Shown here: piece after piece, positions 34,752 to 46,852 of the stretch
How positions within the stretch are numbered: the first letter of the stretch is position 1
How the letters are laid out: each line of letters opens with the position of its first letter
DNA from: Dillenia suffruticosa
Lineage: Eukaryota > Streptophyta > Magnoliopsida > Dilleniales > Dilleniaceae
Direction of reading: 5' to 3'
Assembly: GCA_033439265.1 (NCBI GenBank)
Contig: JAVTVX010000013.1
Location: 5,048,501-5,112,500, forward strand
Length of the DNA stretch: 64,000 bases
Program-made: the position numbers and the translations under genes
Notes under the pieces: model-generated
The model's database searches: none
The model's input: the letters and a program-made list of their open reading frames with translations, nothing else
What the model was told of the DNA's origin: nothing

Positions 34752-37700
34752 AATGCGTATATTGGTATAGGATAAGCACACAGAAGAATAACAGAATACC
34801 TAAATAAGTTCTCAGACGCGGTCTCTTTTCAAGACGGCTCTTCTCTCAAACTCCTTTTCTCTCTCTCCTCCAATTTTTCTTTCCTTCTATCTCTCTCCGA
34901 TGCTCTCAATCTCTTCCAGGTCCTTCTCTCTCTCTCGCTGTGTGTTCAAATTTTCAATTCTAGTAGAAATTGTGCTAACCCTATTTTCTGTTTATTATTT
35001 ATTTATTTATTTATTTAGAACAGGATTCCAATCGACTGATTAAACAGTCGGATCAATGTTCCCAGTTCTTGGAAATCATTGTTCCTCTTTCTCGTGCTCA
35101 TCGGAGTTATCGACTCAATAACTTGGTCGACACTTACTTAGCCTTCGAAAAATCTGCCAAGTATATATATCTCTCTCTCTGTCTAGAATTTTGCAGATGA
35201 AGGGTTTTTCTTTGTGGTTTATGCTAACTTGGATTAAGTTTCAGTGCATTTATCCAGGAGTTTCGGAATTGGGAATCGACGTGGGCGTCGGAGGCCTTGT
35301 ATGTTATTATTTACGAAATTAGGGTTCTGGCTGAGAGGGTGAGATCAACATCTTCTTGCTTTTATATTTATTTACGAGGATGAGTTGGTTTTGATGTCAT
35401 ATTATGGTGTTATGTAGGCTGATAGAGAGTTGGCTTCATCAGGAAAATCCCCTGAGAAGCTGAAGGCAGCTGGGTCTTTCTTGATGAAAGTTTTTGGAGT
35501 TCTAGCGGTACGATGTACACTTTTTATGCTTAATTTGGAATTCAATTTCATAAAAGTTCATTAGTTCAAGCTTCATATCCAATGGCATTTGAATTCTCAA
35601 TATATGTCCTGAGAAGCTTCCAAATTACACTTCAGCACTTTCATTCCTCTATTTGTCGAATATTGACATTGATTACAAACTAACCTTATTCTTGATTGCA
35701 TTTTTACACTTCAGCAATCATATCAATCCAATCCAGGTGTAACTTATGCTAAAAATACAGGATCTTAGCATAGAATAACTCCCTTTTATCCTTTCGTTTT
35801 AATCAGTTTATGTTGTTGAAGACAATCATTTTTGTCCTCTTTGTTCAATCACCTTACGTGGATAATTACATTAGATGCAAGTTGAAGTGGTATTTTTAAA
35901 GTTGCTATTTGGGGCATAATTATTTTTTTCCTTTTTTCATAGAAAGAAATTACTTCTTTTAGGTGCCCCTCCTGTTTGTTTTTGGAAGCTTTTAGATAAA
36001 ATAATTTTACTGAGATGATCACCTTTGATGGCATAATTTCAAAGGGAAAAAAATAAGCTTGTGTATGACTTCAATGAGCTTAGTTTATAAGCAAGGTGTT
36101 TTGGGACAGCAATGCTTTTCTAAACAGAAGCTACTACATGTTTGACACATCTTGTAGGGAAAAGGACCAAAGCGTGTCGGAGCCCTATATGTGACTTGCC
36201 AGTTGTTCAAAATTTACTTCAAGGTAATATTTTGTTTCTCATTGCTTGGTTTAAATCATCCTGTAGCTTTATAATTTTCAAGATATTTTCTTAATTGAAA
36301 AATGTCCTTAAATGAATGGGATCCTTGGAACTGCCTAATACCTCAGAGTATGCAAAATAGTTAGCAGTGGTATCTCTAATGAAATTGACTATTTTCATTT
36401 GCAGCTCGGGACAGTTCACCTATGCAGAAGTGTACTAAGAAGCATTGAAACTGCTCGAATTTTTGATTTTGAAGAATTTCCTGCTAGAGATAAGGTAATT
36501 ATGGAATGTGGCTCTGTATAATTCATTTTATATTTCTTTTACACATTAATTTCATTACATTTTCTAGAGGAGAATATTGACTTTGACTCTGAGACAAATA
36601 CGTTGCAGGTGACATACATGTATTATACTGGCCATCTGGAAGTGTACAATGAAAATTTTCCAGTGGTGAGTAATTTTCAATCATTGAACTCAGTGATGCA
36701 ACTCTCGCTTCTTCAAATCTGAACTTGTCATTTGGCATTTTCTTGAAGGAAATTCTTTTGAGATAATTTTCATAGAGTTTGAGTGCTGCTGAAATGCTAT
36801 TTGTTTCTTTGAAGCATTATCCTCTTTCCCGAAGAAAATAGAAATTTAACAAGTTCATGAACTTGTGTTACTTAACGCAATTCTTCTTATTCCTAACATA
36901 ATATCCTTTTAGGATGAATATCCTTTGTGGCAAGTTATACTTCTTCTTGTTTCTTTTTTATTTGTACTTACTTTTTTGGGGTACCGTGTCTGATGCTGGA
37001 TTATCCTTTATCCTTTTTCCCTTTAGATGTTAAAATGACAGAACATGACCTATTCCTTTACTTTAGTTGACAAATTTATTCTGTCAGTGCCATGCATTGC
37101 ATGATGATTTCATATCGTTGGGTAGTTAAAATGAACACACATGAAAGTAAATTCCAGTGCTTATGCATTAGTTGCTAAGTTGGTAATAATCTGTACGCAT
37201 TTATACAATACTTAGTTATTCATTCCTTGAGTTTGGACATGGGCAACTTTTGGACTCGGGCATGCATTTTAGGTTCTTTGAAAGCCGTATTAGGCACTTT
37301 GAACAATGTTTACAAGGATACATAATATATTGATATAATATCTTTTGAGAGTGAAAATAGAAGTTAAGAGAAATGTAACATGTAATACTAAACATTGTGA
37401 TTGTTTACAGTGTGCTAATAATGTCACTTATCTATTGAGACTTCTCATGAATCCATCAGAGACTACCGTTAATTTCTACCTCAGCAAATTTTTACCTGCG
37501 CAGATGTGTAGATATCATACATTGAAACATCCTTGTTAATTACACTGTAATAGATACCATTTCCATTTCCAACTCTTGTTTTTCTGTTTCTTAGGTCTTT
37601 TCATAGGTTAAGTGGGTTCAAATGCTCTATGGTTTTCAGTTATTTTCTTCAAGAAAAATGACAAGTTGTGATTTTGGTCGCAGGATGCTTGACCATGATA

Positions 37701-39210
37701 TCATCTTGTTCCTGCTGTATATACATGTCCAAAGCATAGGCTAAGTTTATCCCTTTTTGGTTTCCTTTATCTTGTTACTCATGAATTCTGCTTTTTATAC
37801 CTTTCAGGCAGATCATAAATTATCATATGCTCTAATGCATTGCAACCCTCAAAATGAGGAAAATATAAGGTATGATGCTGATGCTCTTAACTGCTTGTTT
37901 GGTCTGTTATCAGTAATCTATGAGCATGTATGCTTGTTTGCTCTCCAACTGCATTCATATGCAATTAGAGAGCTTGTCTGTAGTATGTGTGAAAACTGTA
38001 GTTCTCTCTCTCTCTCTCTCTCTCTCCTTCTCCCTCCCTCCCTCCCTCCCTCCCTCCCTCCCTCACCCTTTTCTTTCTTAATAAATTTCTGGCCTTTCAC
38101 TTTCCCCACAGCTAGTAACTTCTGACTTTTGTTATTGGTTCCTTGTTCCCCATTATCTGTATATTTGTGCGTGTGGAGTCGAATAAGACAGTTCCATCAA
38201 GTTGCTGATCTTGATTGTTATTTGAGACCTTTAGTCTCTGTAAAATTAATGTGAAAAATTACTTATTTTAAAACTGCCGTTTGTTTTCTTTCTCCTATGC
38301 CCTTTCAAACTAAATTCCACTGGTTCATAAGGAAGGGTAAAGGTTGTCTTGCTTTTCTATTAAAGGAGGGTAAGGGTGTTCATAAGAAATGCTTTGATTT
38401 TCCTTCTTTCTTTTAATATTAAAGTATCTGTTAAATTTATGAGTTTTTACGATGAAGGATTCGCAAAGTTGTAGAATTTTTTATTTCCTCGTTGTTTTTC
38501 TTTTCGAAATTGGAGAGCTTTCCAGGCTTCCAGCTATTTTGTTTTTGTGCTTTATGTCAACCTATTTAACAATTTGTTTGGCTTCATTGCCATAGGATGA
38601 TCCTGAAATATTTGATACTAGTGAAGCTTTCAATAGGTAGTCTACCTAAATGTTGGCTCCTAGAGAGGCATGACCTTGCTGAGGTAATGATCCACTGCCT
38701 TAAGTGCGTTCTCTTTTTCCTCTTACCTTGGTGAAGAAAACCAATTTTCTTTTAGCCGAGGGAAATTCAATTAAAAAACACGACAGCAGGGCTAAGAGAA
38801 CCCATAGATGAAGAATCCCCATGGGCTTCATTGGTTGGCAAGAGTACTGAAAAATTTACAGATGATAGTTGCGACTGTGGACACACATGCACTTAACATG
38901 TCGTTGCGTGCTTGTGAATTATCATTACCCCAAGTTCACATTTTGTTTTTGCAGTTCAGTGGCATTGTGGAAGCACTGAAAAGGGGTGACTTGTGACTAC
39001 TTAGGAATGCTCGTCAGGAGCACGAACACTGTTACATTCCTCATGTTTGTGTAGATACTATGTTATTGTCGCCTGTTAGGCGTTCCAAAGAACAGAAATT
39101 CTTTAAACTGCATTTGTTGGATGATCAGGTTCTTAAGATCAGGTGTTTACCTTGTTCTAGAGAAGTTGGAGCTTCAAGTTTACCAACGACTTGTAAAGAA
39201 AATGTAATTT
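34752..39210 (+). pseudogene. EER5: EER5/THP1 (TREX-2 PCI-domain subunit) pseudogene
   Basis: EER5/THP1 is the PCI-domain subunit of the nuclear TREX-2 mRNA-export complex. Exons map to about 34752-34919, 35024-35160, 35245-35338, 35418-35507, 36158-36223, 36405-36494, 36609-36665, 37808-37869, 38596-38683 and 38955-about 39035, with a last piece at about 39124-39204. The middle exons are intact and well conserved (EFRNWESTWASEALYVIIYE, GKGPKRVGALYVTCQLFK, TVHLCRSVLRSIETARIFDF). The ends are ruined. The start ATG is lost (AATGCG at 34752-34757 where ATGGCG is expected). Codon 8 is TAA (34773-34775), just before AHRRITEYLNKF. TGA at 38994-38996 replaces an Arg codon after ALKRGDL. About 94 bp of foreign sequence precede VYLVLEKLELQVYQRLVKK, which carries an extra G, and the final PCI/winged-helix exons are missing. 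A functional copy must lie elsewhere, or a shortened protein is used. Confidence 0.88.
38004..38065. repeat. (CT)n-(CCCT)n microsatellite in an EER5 pseudogene intron
   Basis: A CT run followed by about nine CCCT units lies between the exon ending 37869 and the exon starting 38596. Confidence 0.8.
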
Positions 39211-40005
39211 CCACACTTTTGGCAGGTCCTGTAGTGAATGGCAGGAGTTTGTGCTCATACTTGCCCTCCAGCCTATCCTAAGGTTGATATACTGATCAGG
39301 ATTGATGTAATCGAATGCCCTCCGGAATGAATCAAGTGGAGATCAGTCTGCCTACTTTTAACCCAGTTTTTAAAGTGCGTAGGGTTTCTAAGCCATTGTC
39401 CTAGCTGAAAGTTTTATCATATTGTTCTGCATTGTAAGCAGTGAAGGCTACCGTGCCTTTAACTCTGCCCCCAAGTTTGTATTTTGAAAGATGAGACATA
39501 CTTAAAGAGCCAAGTAGTTGAATCTTTACCTTGTGCACGGGAATGGTTTTCTCTTTAAGGTGCTAAGAATTTCATGCTTGGCCTAAAAAACGGGTAAATG
39601 ATTGAAATAAAAAGATTTAGGCCCGGAATAAATCGATTATGAATCAAACCAGAAATAAAAATGAAAACCCTTGTAAGTTCGTCAAAAGCTTAGCTAACAT
39701 TCTAACAATCAAAATGGAAACCAGATGGGAGGCAAAACTCCATCTATAATCTATTTATGATTCCCGGTCTTTGAAAATAAACTGTTGATACATTGAAAAT
39801 CTGAACATAAAAAATATTCACAATCTGCTTTTTGGTTAGAAGCTGAAAAATCCCCACTCTCAACACCGAAAAATGGGGGAAAAAGGGATCTCATATTGGC
39901 TCTATTGCAACCATTCAGTGACCGATGAATGTGGCAACCTCACTGCAGAATGCTATTTTGCAGCAAGCTATTGGCTCGCACGTGTTGAACAAAAAGTTTT
40001 AGCTT
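39211..40005. other. Convergent spacer between EER5 remnant and WD40 gene
   Basis: This is where the missing EER5 exons would be expected, but I find no convincing match. GATTGATGTAATCGAATGCC at 39300 faintly recalls the DVDEVEC block but is not reliable. The 3' untranslated region of the WD40 gene probably lies at the right. Confidence 0.45.
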
Positions 40006-43000
40006 TCACGCATCTGGAGGCAGTGGAGTCTCTATATTTGAAGGCATCAGGACATTGAAACCATCTGCAGCAGTGGAGATGAGCATTCCTGGTATCTGGG
40101 AATGCCAATGAAGTTCTTTCAAGTCCATTTGACCCTGTTTAAAGTTTCAAATATGAGCATTAGAGCACTTAAAAAACTAAGGCCAAGCTTTTTTACTGCG
40201 GAAAAGAAAAGGATCAGCTATTTCTAAGCAATATTCTTAGTTGATGGAAGTTTAAGGGGAAGAACCTGATGGACAAACAGAAGCTGCGGGGGTAAGTCTG
40301 AAGGAGCATCAACTTTTTCACTTGTTTTTGCTTTGAACTCAGCCTCCTCTTCTTCGTCTCTTTCTAAGGCAAAATCCCAAATTCTGAAAACAAAGCCAAA
40401 CATGTTATGGGATTTCCATAAATCCCAGCCAACTCCTTTTTACAGGTATATATGATGATCTTTAAATATTTCTTACGTTAGCTGATTGTCGGCCGATGAA
40501 ACTGCTAATGTGGAGGATTCATGTGGACTCCATTCGATAGATGTAATAGGATGTTTATGGTACTCAAAGTGTGCCACTACAGAATTTACTCCCCGCTCAG
40601 AATCTTCTTCCTGCTGATACAAAAAATAAAAAAGGCAAAATAAATTAAACATCAACCTGAGTCCTCTGGTGCAGGTACATGAATTCAATGAAATAACCAA
40701 CAAAAATCTGAATTTCAAAAAATTAAAAAAAAAAAAGTTATATTTCCTCTGGAAGTCACTATGATAAATCTGAAGTTAAAGTATATCAACAGAATAAGTG
40801 ACAAAGAAGAGAACTTAGAGACTGATGAACTTCCTGATATGAAGTGTTTTTCAGGTAAGTGAGAGTATCACCGTTCTCAGGGTTGTAAGACATTAAACAT
40901 CAGGCCATATGTATTTCCAAAAAATTTCTGCTTTACATGTCTCTCAGACAACATCGTCATGATGTGAAAGAAAAAGCATACCTTCAGTAGTCTAAGATCA
41001 TGGATTGAAAATGTCCCATCATCACTTCCAGATGCCAACATACAGGTAGCCACCCTGATCACAAATTTTTAGAAAAGGGAAGAATTCGTAAGACACTGAT
41101 TATTACAACACGTGTGAAGAAGTAAAAGAAGCACAATTAAGACCTGTTCCACGAAATAACATTAACATCTGCATTGTGTGCCTTAAAGGATATTGCTGGT
41201 GACTTCCCTAAACGAATATCCCATATTGCTATACTTCCATCCACAGAAGATGATGCAAAGACTTGAGCTTCTGTAGGACTCCACTGTACAAAACAAAACA
41301 GCATAATGGGTAAGTTTGGACTCAAAAGAATTTGCACTCAAGAGTTTCAGACAGATACATACTTGTAAATCTTCTACACTTGCAGAATGTCCTAGAAATG
41401 GAGTTGCATCAACATTCCACGTTCCACCCGATATAGGCTCCCATAAATGAATGCAATTTTTGCAGTCCCCTTCAATCATGAGTATTATAATGTCATAAGA
41501 ATGAGAATAATGATGCATGCAGTAATAGAAGGATTATGGAGAAGAAAGCAAATGTGTAAATGAAAAGTATGAGATAGTTATACCAGTTAAAAGACGGCCA
41601 GGAACAACAGGACTCCAGTCTATGGCATAGCCTTCATCTTTATGTCCACTAAACTTAAACATTGGAGCTTGATTAAAAACTTGAGAAGCCCGCTGACTTA
41701 CTTCTGCTCCTGATTCTGCTAATGCATTAAGATGTGAGGTGAAATCCCATACCTACATAGATATCATTTGTGTAGTGAACCATATAAGAAACAGAATCTT
41801 GAAGAGTCATATATTAAGCACTGTGAGTTTCATTATCCACTTGTAGAGTTTGAAGAGAAGCAATTCAACTATTTTCAACGTATGCTGTAGCTATCTGGAT
41901 AGTGGAACTTATGTACTTATTACATGCAGATCAATGACTATAGAAAGCTGCTTCTCACTCTAGTTAGAAGTGAAAAACCTCAGTACAGGACAACATCAAC
42001 ATAATTGTATCATAAGTAGCAATCAAGGTGAGCGGCAGATCAGGCAACTCAAACCATCGGCGTATGAGTCTAACTGGATAACAGACATGGCAGAGTTAAA
42101 TGTGCATTGATAATGGAAATTACAACACAGTTTGAAAGAGCAATATTTGTTTATGGCACCTCTAAGAATTTTTTGAAAACTTTCAGGCTTCATAAACCAA
42201 CACAGAATTGGGATCCTAAATGAGATATCTAAACAACTTATTGGGAAAAAAACTTGGTTAGATAGAGGTTAGAAGTCTTGGTCTAATAATCAAATCTGTG
42301 AGGACTTCCAAAATAAGTGGACAAGAGCCCTCAAAAGCAAGAGGGCATAAAACAAGCACAAGAAAGTGTGCTGACATGGAAAGATAATTGCTGGTAGCCC
42401 TATAAGAATAAACCTACATAAATTTTCGTCCATTTGCTGATAACAAGTTCTAGTTGCGAGTCCATTGACTTGAACTTACTTGTACATCGCCAGTATCAGC
42501 CCAAGATGCAGTTATATGAGGGTTTTGTGTCATTGCACGTATTCGATTCACGCATCCATGATGAAAAACCTTGCGTAGCTGAAGAACACCACATGAAGAT
42601 ATGACAGAGGCATAACACAAGAAATGCAGTGTTAACTAAAATGAAGAAGAATTACTGGAAGAGGAATATTACCTGCAAAACTGGAGTATTAGGACCATCC
42701 TCCTGGTCTGTATCTTCATCACTACCGCTATCAGAATCAGAATCCTTTTCCGTATCCATATCAGCATTAGATTTAGGAACCAAATCACGTGTTTTCCCAG
42801 ATATATTTGATAACTTAATTATACCAATATAGTTTGCAGAAGCTTTGTCAGCCTGCAGGGCAAGAATGTTAAAACAGGTTGTATTAGCAAACCAAGGAGG
42901 GTAAGAAATAATAAACTTTTTGAAGAGACACATGCTCAAAGAGGCTGCAACTTCAACTTAATCTGAACCACTGGCAAGCAAGGTAAGCTTACAGCAGAAG

Positions 43001-44348
43001 ACAACATGGGCAACAACCAAAGAGTAGCTAAAAGATCCAGTGACCTCTGTATCATATGGGCTAAAAGCCATAACAGAAATGCTTCTAAAGTGGTTCACTG
43101 CTTTCTGAGAGAAGCGGATATGCTTAAATAATCCAACTTTATAGTAGTGAAACACAAACTTCCACAAGTGTATGAAACAAGACATACTCCCATTGTCAGG
43201 AAAAGGAACATTATTTACATATTGCCAGAAAACTCAAATGATAATCATGAAATAGATAAGATCCTCCACCCACCAAAGAAACCCCAAAGTAAACCGGATA
43301 TTTCTTCTTGTATAAAACATTAACACTGAAAATTATCAACTTTGATAAAATATAAAGCATAAAGCCTCACCTGAGTCCCTGCAACGCAATAAACTGTATG
43401 TGGAAACTTGGTCCGTACCAATCCCAAAGAGTCCTTCACAATGTCAAAACTACATAAAACATTTCCGTTACAATCAAAATCCTCACATAAACTCATATAT
43501 ACCACGAAATCAACAAACAATTGGGGACAATAAGAAAGAGGTAGTGACCAAAACCAAACGTCAAACAAGGCCAAACGTCAAAATCATAGAAAAAGTTTTA
43601 AGCAGAAGGGCCAAAATAAAATACCAAAACAACTAATACCGGAATAAAAGAAGAAATTGGTTTTGACAAAACCAAACCTTATACAAGCCAACCAATAACA
43701 AAATCCATAGTTCTAAGCAGGATGGTCACACAGACTACCAAAAGAACAGATAATTGAACAAAAGAAGAAGTGGGTGTTGATAAAAGTAAAACTCTAAACG
43801 AGGCCAACCAATTTCATCGGCATGTAAAGAGTTGGACAAGCAAAAAGGTCACAAAAAAAAAACTCTCAAAACGACATCCAATCGTACAAAAGAAGAAATA
43901 GGATTTGGTGGACAGAAGGGTCGGGCACAAACCATTAAAAGAACAAAATTCAATTATAACTAGTCAAAATAAGAGAAAGGAATTGATAAAAATCAAACCT
44001 TAAACAAGGCCAGCCAATGTTAAAAGCATGAAGAGAGTTATAGGCAGAGGGGTCACACTGTAGCTCTTCATCTTCCTCAATCTTGTCAATTCCTGGTCTC
44101 CAGACCTGTAATGGTGCTTCTCGTTTTACAGAAGAGGAAGATGAACTCTCTCCTCCTTTCTTCGATACCTGAAATTTCAAATTTTAGTAAAAAAATCTGG
44201 TTTTCATAGGATCGGAACTATTAATAACCAAATTAACCAACAAAGTTTTTGTCTTGAAGAGATTGTTGAAGACTATGATTTTTGCAGAGCTGAATCTAAC
44301 CTTGTTTTTTCTTTTGGCCTTCTTAGGAGCTTTGATTCGGCGAACCAT
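40006..44348 (-). CDS. GRWD1: GRWD1-like WD40 ribosome-assembly protein, twelve exons
   Basis: A nucleolar WD40 chaperone of the glutamate-rich WD-repeat (Rrb1/GRWD1) family, which escorts ribosomal protein L3 into pre-60S particles. Exons: 44348-44301, 44168-43999, 43449-43371, 42852-42673, 42578-42480, 41752-41584, 41469-41363, 41283-41144, 41054-40982, 40610-40477, 40383-40266, 40134-40006. Phases agree throughout and give 481 residues, near the Arabidopsis length. The order is a basic N-terminus ([16 protein letters not shown]), the CAF1-C/H4-binding block with [18 protein letters not shown], an acidic stretch ([16 protein letters not shown]), then WD repeats ([50 protein letters not shown]), ending with [14 protein letters not shown] further in-frame ATG at 44372 would add eight residues; the inner ATG fits the family. 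All junctions are GT/AG. It looks functional. Confidence 0.95.
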
Positions 44349-44389
44349 TGTTTCTCTCTGTGCTTGTGGCAATGGCGATGAACTAGGGG

Positions 44390-44390
<1 letters not shown>

Positions 44391-44426
<36 letters not shown>

Positions 44427-44427
44427 G
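44391..44427 (-). repeat. (GA)n in the GRWD1-like leader
   Basis: About 37 bp of GA, with one AAA interruption, lie 43 bp upstream of the start codon, in the expected 5' leader. Confidence 0.85.
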
Positions 44428-44986
44428 CAGAGAAGAAAACAGGGTAGTTTTGGAGGGTTTTCGGTTTAGGGTTTTAATAAGCTTGGCCTTCTATGCTTTG
44501 GGGTTTCATTTAGGCCTGGCCCATAAATTCTAAGCCCTTCGTCTTGGAAAGTTGACCAGAACAAGCAGCAAAATTTCTCTATTCACCTAAAAAAAAAAAT
44601 TCTTATGTGCTCCATTCAGCATGAAAAGCGCCTGAAGTCATCATAAATATTTTTCCAAAGATTTATATTTGTGTTGATAATAATTTAATACAGAAAAAAT
44701 TATAAATATATATTTTATTTGAATTATTATCTATTTTTCTCATATAACTTGAAAACTCTTTCTAATTGAAAATTTTATAAATAGAACTTGAAAATTTTCT
44801 TTTGTATAGTTGCTTTTTCCTATTAGTTTATTACTTTTAAATTGATTTTAATCATATTTGTTTCGGCGTCGACAAATATCTAATTCACCAAACTCAATTT
44901 AAAGGTTATATTGAATTTGCAATCTAAATTAGATAATTAAAATTGAGTATAGAATACGAACAAAATAAATTTAGTTATTTTTTCAG

Positions 44987-45023
<37 letters not shown>

Positions 45024-45999
45024 TAGGCAGTACATACTCCGCTGCTGCATGACTGTGTAACCTATTTCATATGAATTTGCTCTAGGAAGACAAAGTCAAG
45101 CGCTACTATTTGAGGCCTCGCAAATATATATCTATCTATGTTCATACACACGAGTCATTGGCTTCTCCACATCAAACCAAACCAACAGCCTTTTCCAAGG
45201 CATTGCCTTTCTCATACATGAGCTTCTTATGATGTTTGCAGAAGAATTCAGCTCTTTACTACTAGTAGCTGCTCATGGCTGTCCTCTTCAAGATGTCAAG
45301 AACATATTTTGTCCCCAACTAAACTCTTTGTCCTCTTCAAGATATCAAGAACATATAAATTTACCAATATAATCACACTTTTAATATTCAAAATTCTTCT
45401 TGCTGATTGTATAATCACATATCCAATAATATCTGATCTAACTCAAATTATTTTGGCTTTTTTTTTTTTTAATTTGTGACAAATTACTTTGATTAAAAGG
45501 CTACATAATTGCCAAAGCTAGGCAATCCAAAGGGATTATCATTATTAAGATAATTTTTCTTATTCATTACGCTTTTATCCTACATCTCACAGCATCCTAG
45601 CCATGTTGTACATAATTATTAGGTTGGATTTAGGATAATAGATCCACATTTTTTCTCACTATACAATATAATCTCACACATATTTTTACCCAGGATTGTT
45701 CAATGCATTTAAGGTACAAATATCTGTAAAAATCTTGATGACTCATAACAATGTGGTAGTACTAATATGGAAATTACATAGGCTTAACCTAAAAAGAGCA
45801 TTTACAAGGCGACATGTAAGCGAGCTCCCCCACATAAGAGCACTTCCAAAGCGCCATGTAAGCCAAAAGTTGTATGCAAAATTTTTAAACCTTTTTGGAT
45901 ATAATAAGATAACCCATCAAACCCCATTTTTATTTCTATATAATCTGTCAAACATAAGCAATATTTTCACATTTTTGCTTCTATAACCTTTTCTGAAAA
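44428..45999. other. Divergent intergenic region, GRWD1-like and LOB gene
   Basis: Shared upstream region of two divergent genes. It contains a (CT)n at 44991-45019. The following piece, about 45020-45110, has a diverged copy at 50200-50290. TATATAA at about 45938-45944 lies 56 bp upstream of the LOB-gene ATG and is a candidate TATA box. The 45696-45986 frame has no known domain. Confidence 0.5.
45937..45945 (+). promoter_or_regulatory. Candidate TATA box of the LOB-domain gene
   Basis: CTATATAAT lies 55-63 bp before the initiation codon at 46000, so a start site about 30 bp downstream would leave a short leader. Only the motif and distance support it in an AT-rich context. Confidence 0.3.
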
Positions 46000-46852
46000 A
46001 TGAAGCGTTGCGCAATGTGCATATTGCAGAAGAGAGGATGTGCCACAAATTGCATATTCCTAGAACACTTTCCAAACACTAGATTGAAAGAGTTCAAGAT
46101 AGCTTACCAGCTCTATGGCAGCCGGAACATTAAAAAAATGGTAGAACTGGTAGACCCAAATTTAAGAAAACAAGCTGCAGAGACCATAATGGATGAGGCA
46201 ACCGGATGGGCACATGATCATTATTCTGCGTGTCGTCTTGCTTCAGATGATGACATGAGCAAACTACTAGAGATGCACCAAAGAAATCTTGCGACCGACC
46301 TTAAAGCAGTCGAGGTGCACCAAGGATGGATACAACTCCAAAGCCTCCGACCGGCGCTGGATCAATATGTGCCACATGGGCCACGGTTGAAACAACAGGT
46401 TTCACCAATTGTTAGCTACCCCTCTTTTCTGCCATCAACTATTGTGGCAATTCCTCCGGAGCTATATGTAGTAAGAGACCTAGCATAATTTTTATTTAAT
46501 TGTTTATTTGCATGTCTATTTATATATGTTTTCAAGATTATGATTCTACGAAATGCTTTAGTTTAACTAATTTATAAAATCATATAGAAGAATGATGCAG
46601 ACAGAATCAAGATTTTAATAGTTATAATTTATATAAATTATGTTGATTTCTTCATAAGTTTGAAAGGGTGACTAATGGGAATTTTTTTGTCGTGAACATA
46701 TGAATCAGTAACCTTTTGTAGCAGGCCCGGGGATTGACTCAAGTCTGCAGCAACCATATAGTGAAATGGACTTGGACTTGAATTTGAGCTTGGGTAGAAA
46801 TTATTCTGCGCCTTTTTCTAGCTGCATAACAGAAAGAGGAGAATGCAAGTAA
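46000..46852 (+). CDS. LBD: Divergent LOB-domain (LBD/ASL) protein with EAR-type motif, two exons
   Basis: LOB-domain proteins are plant-specific nuclear transcription factors. Exon 1 is 46000-46470 (donor GTAAGAG) and exon 2 is 46751-46852 (acceptor CTGCAG), phase 0, giving 190 residues. The zinc-finger-like C-x2-C-x6-C-x3-C motif is exact (CAMCILQKRGCATNC, residues 4-18), followed by HFPNTRLKEF and a GAS-block equivalent reading GSRNIKKM. The AAETIMDEATGWAHD stretch corresponds to the usual AxxSLxYEAxxRxxDP; here the conserved Pro of the DP pair is His. Exon 2 encodes DLDLNLSLG, an LxLxL EAR-type repression motif. Without splicing the frame would stop at 46488. The departures from the GAS and DPVYG consensus suggest relaxed constraint or a specialised subclass. 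No lesion is visible. Confidence 0.75.

Noticed and set aside
39873-40058. Plus-strand frame as the missing EER5 3' exon
   Set aside because: Much of it is antisense to the last GRWD1-like exon and it does not match the EER5 C-terminus.
46000-46488. Single-exon LOB gene of 162 codons
   Set aside because: A strong GTAAGAG donor at 46471 and an in-phase exon at 46751 encoding DLDLNLSLG make the two-exon model better.
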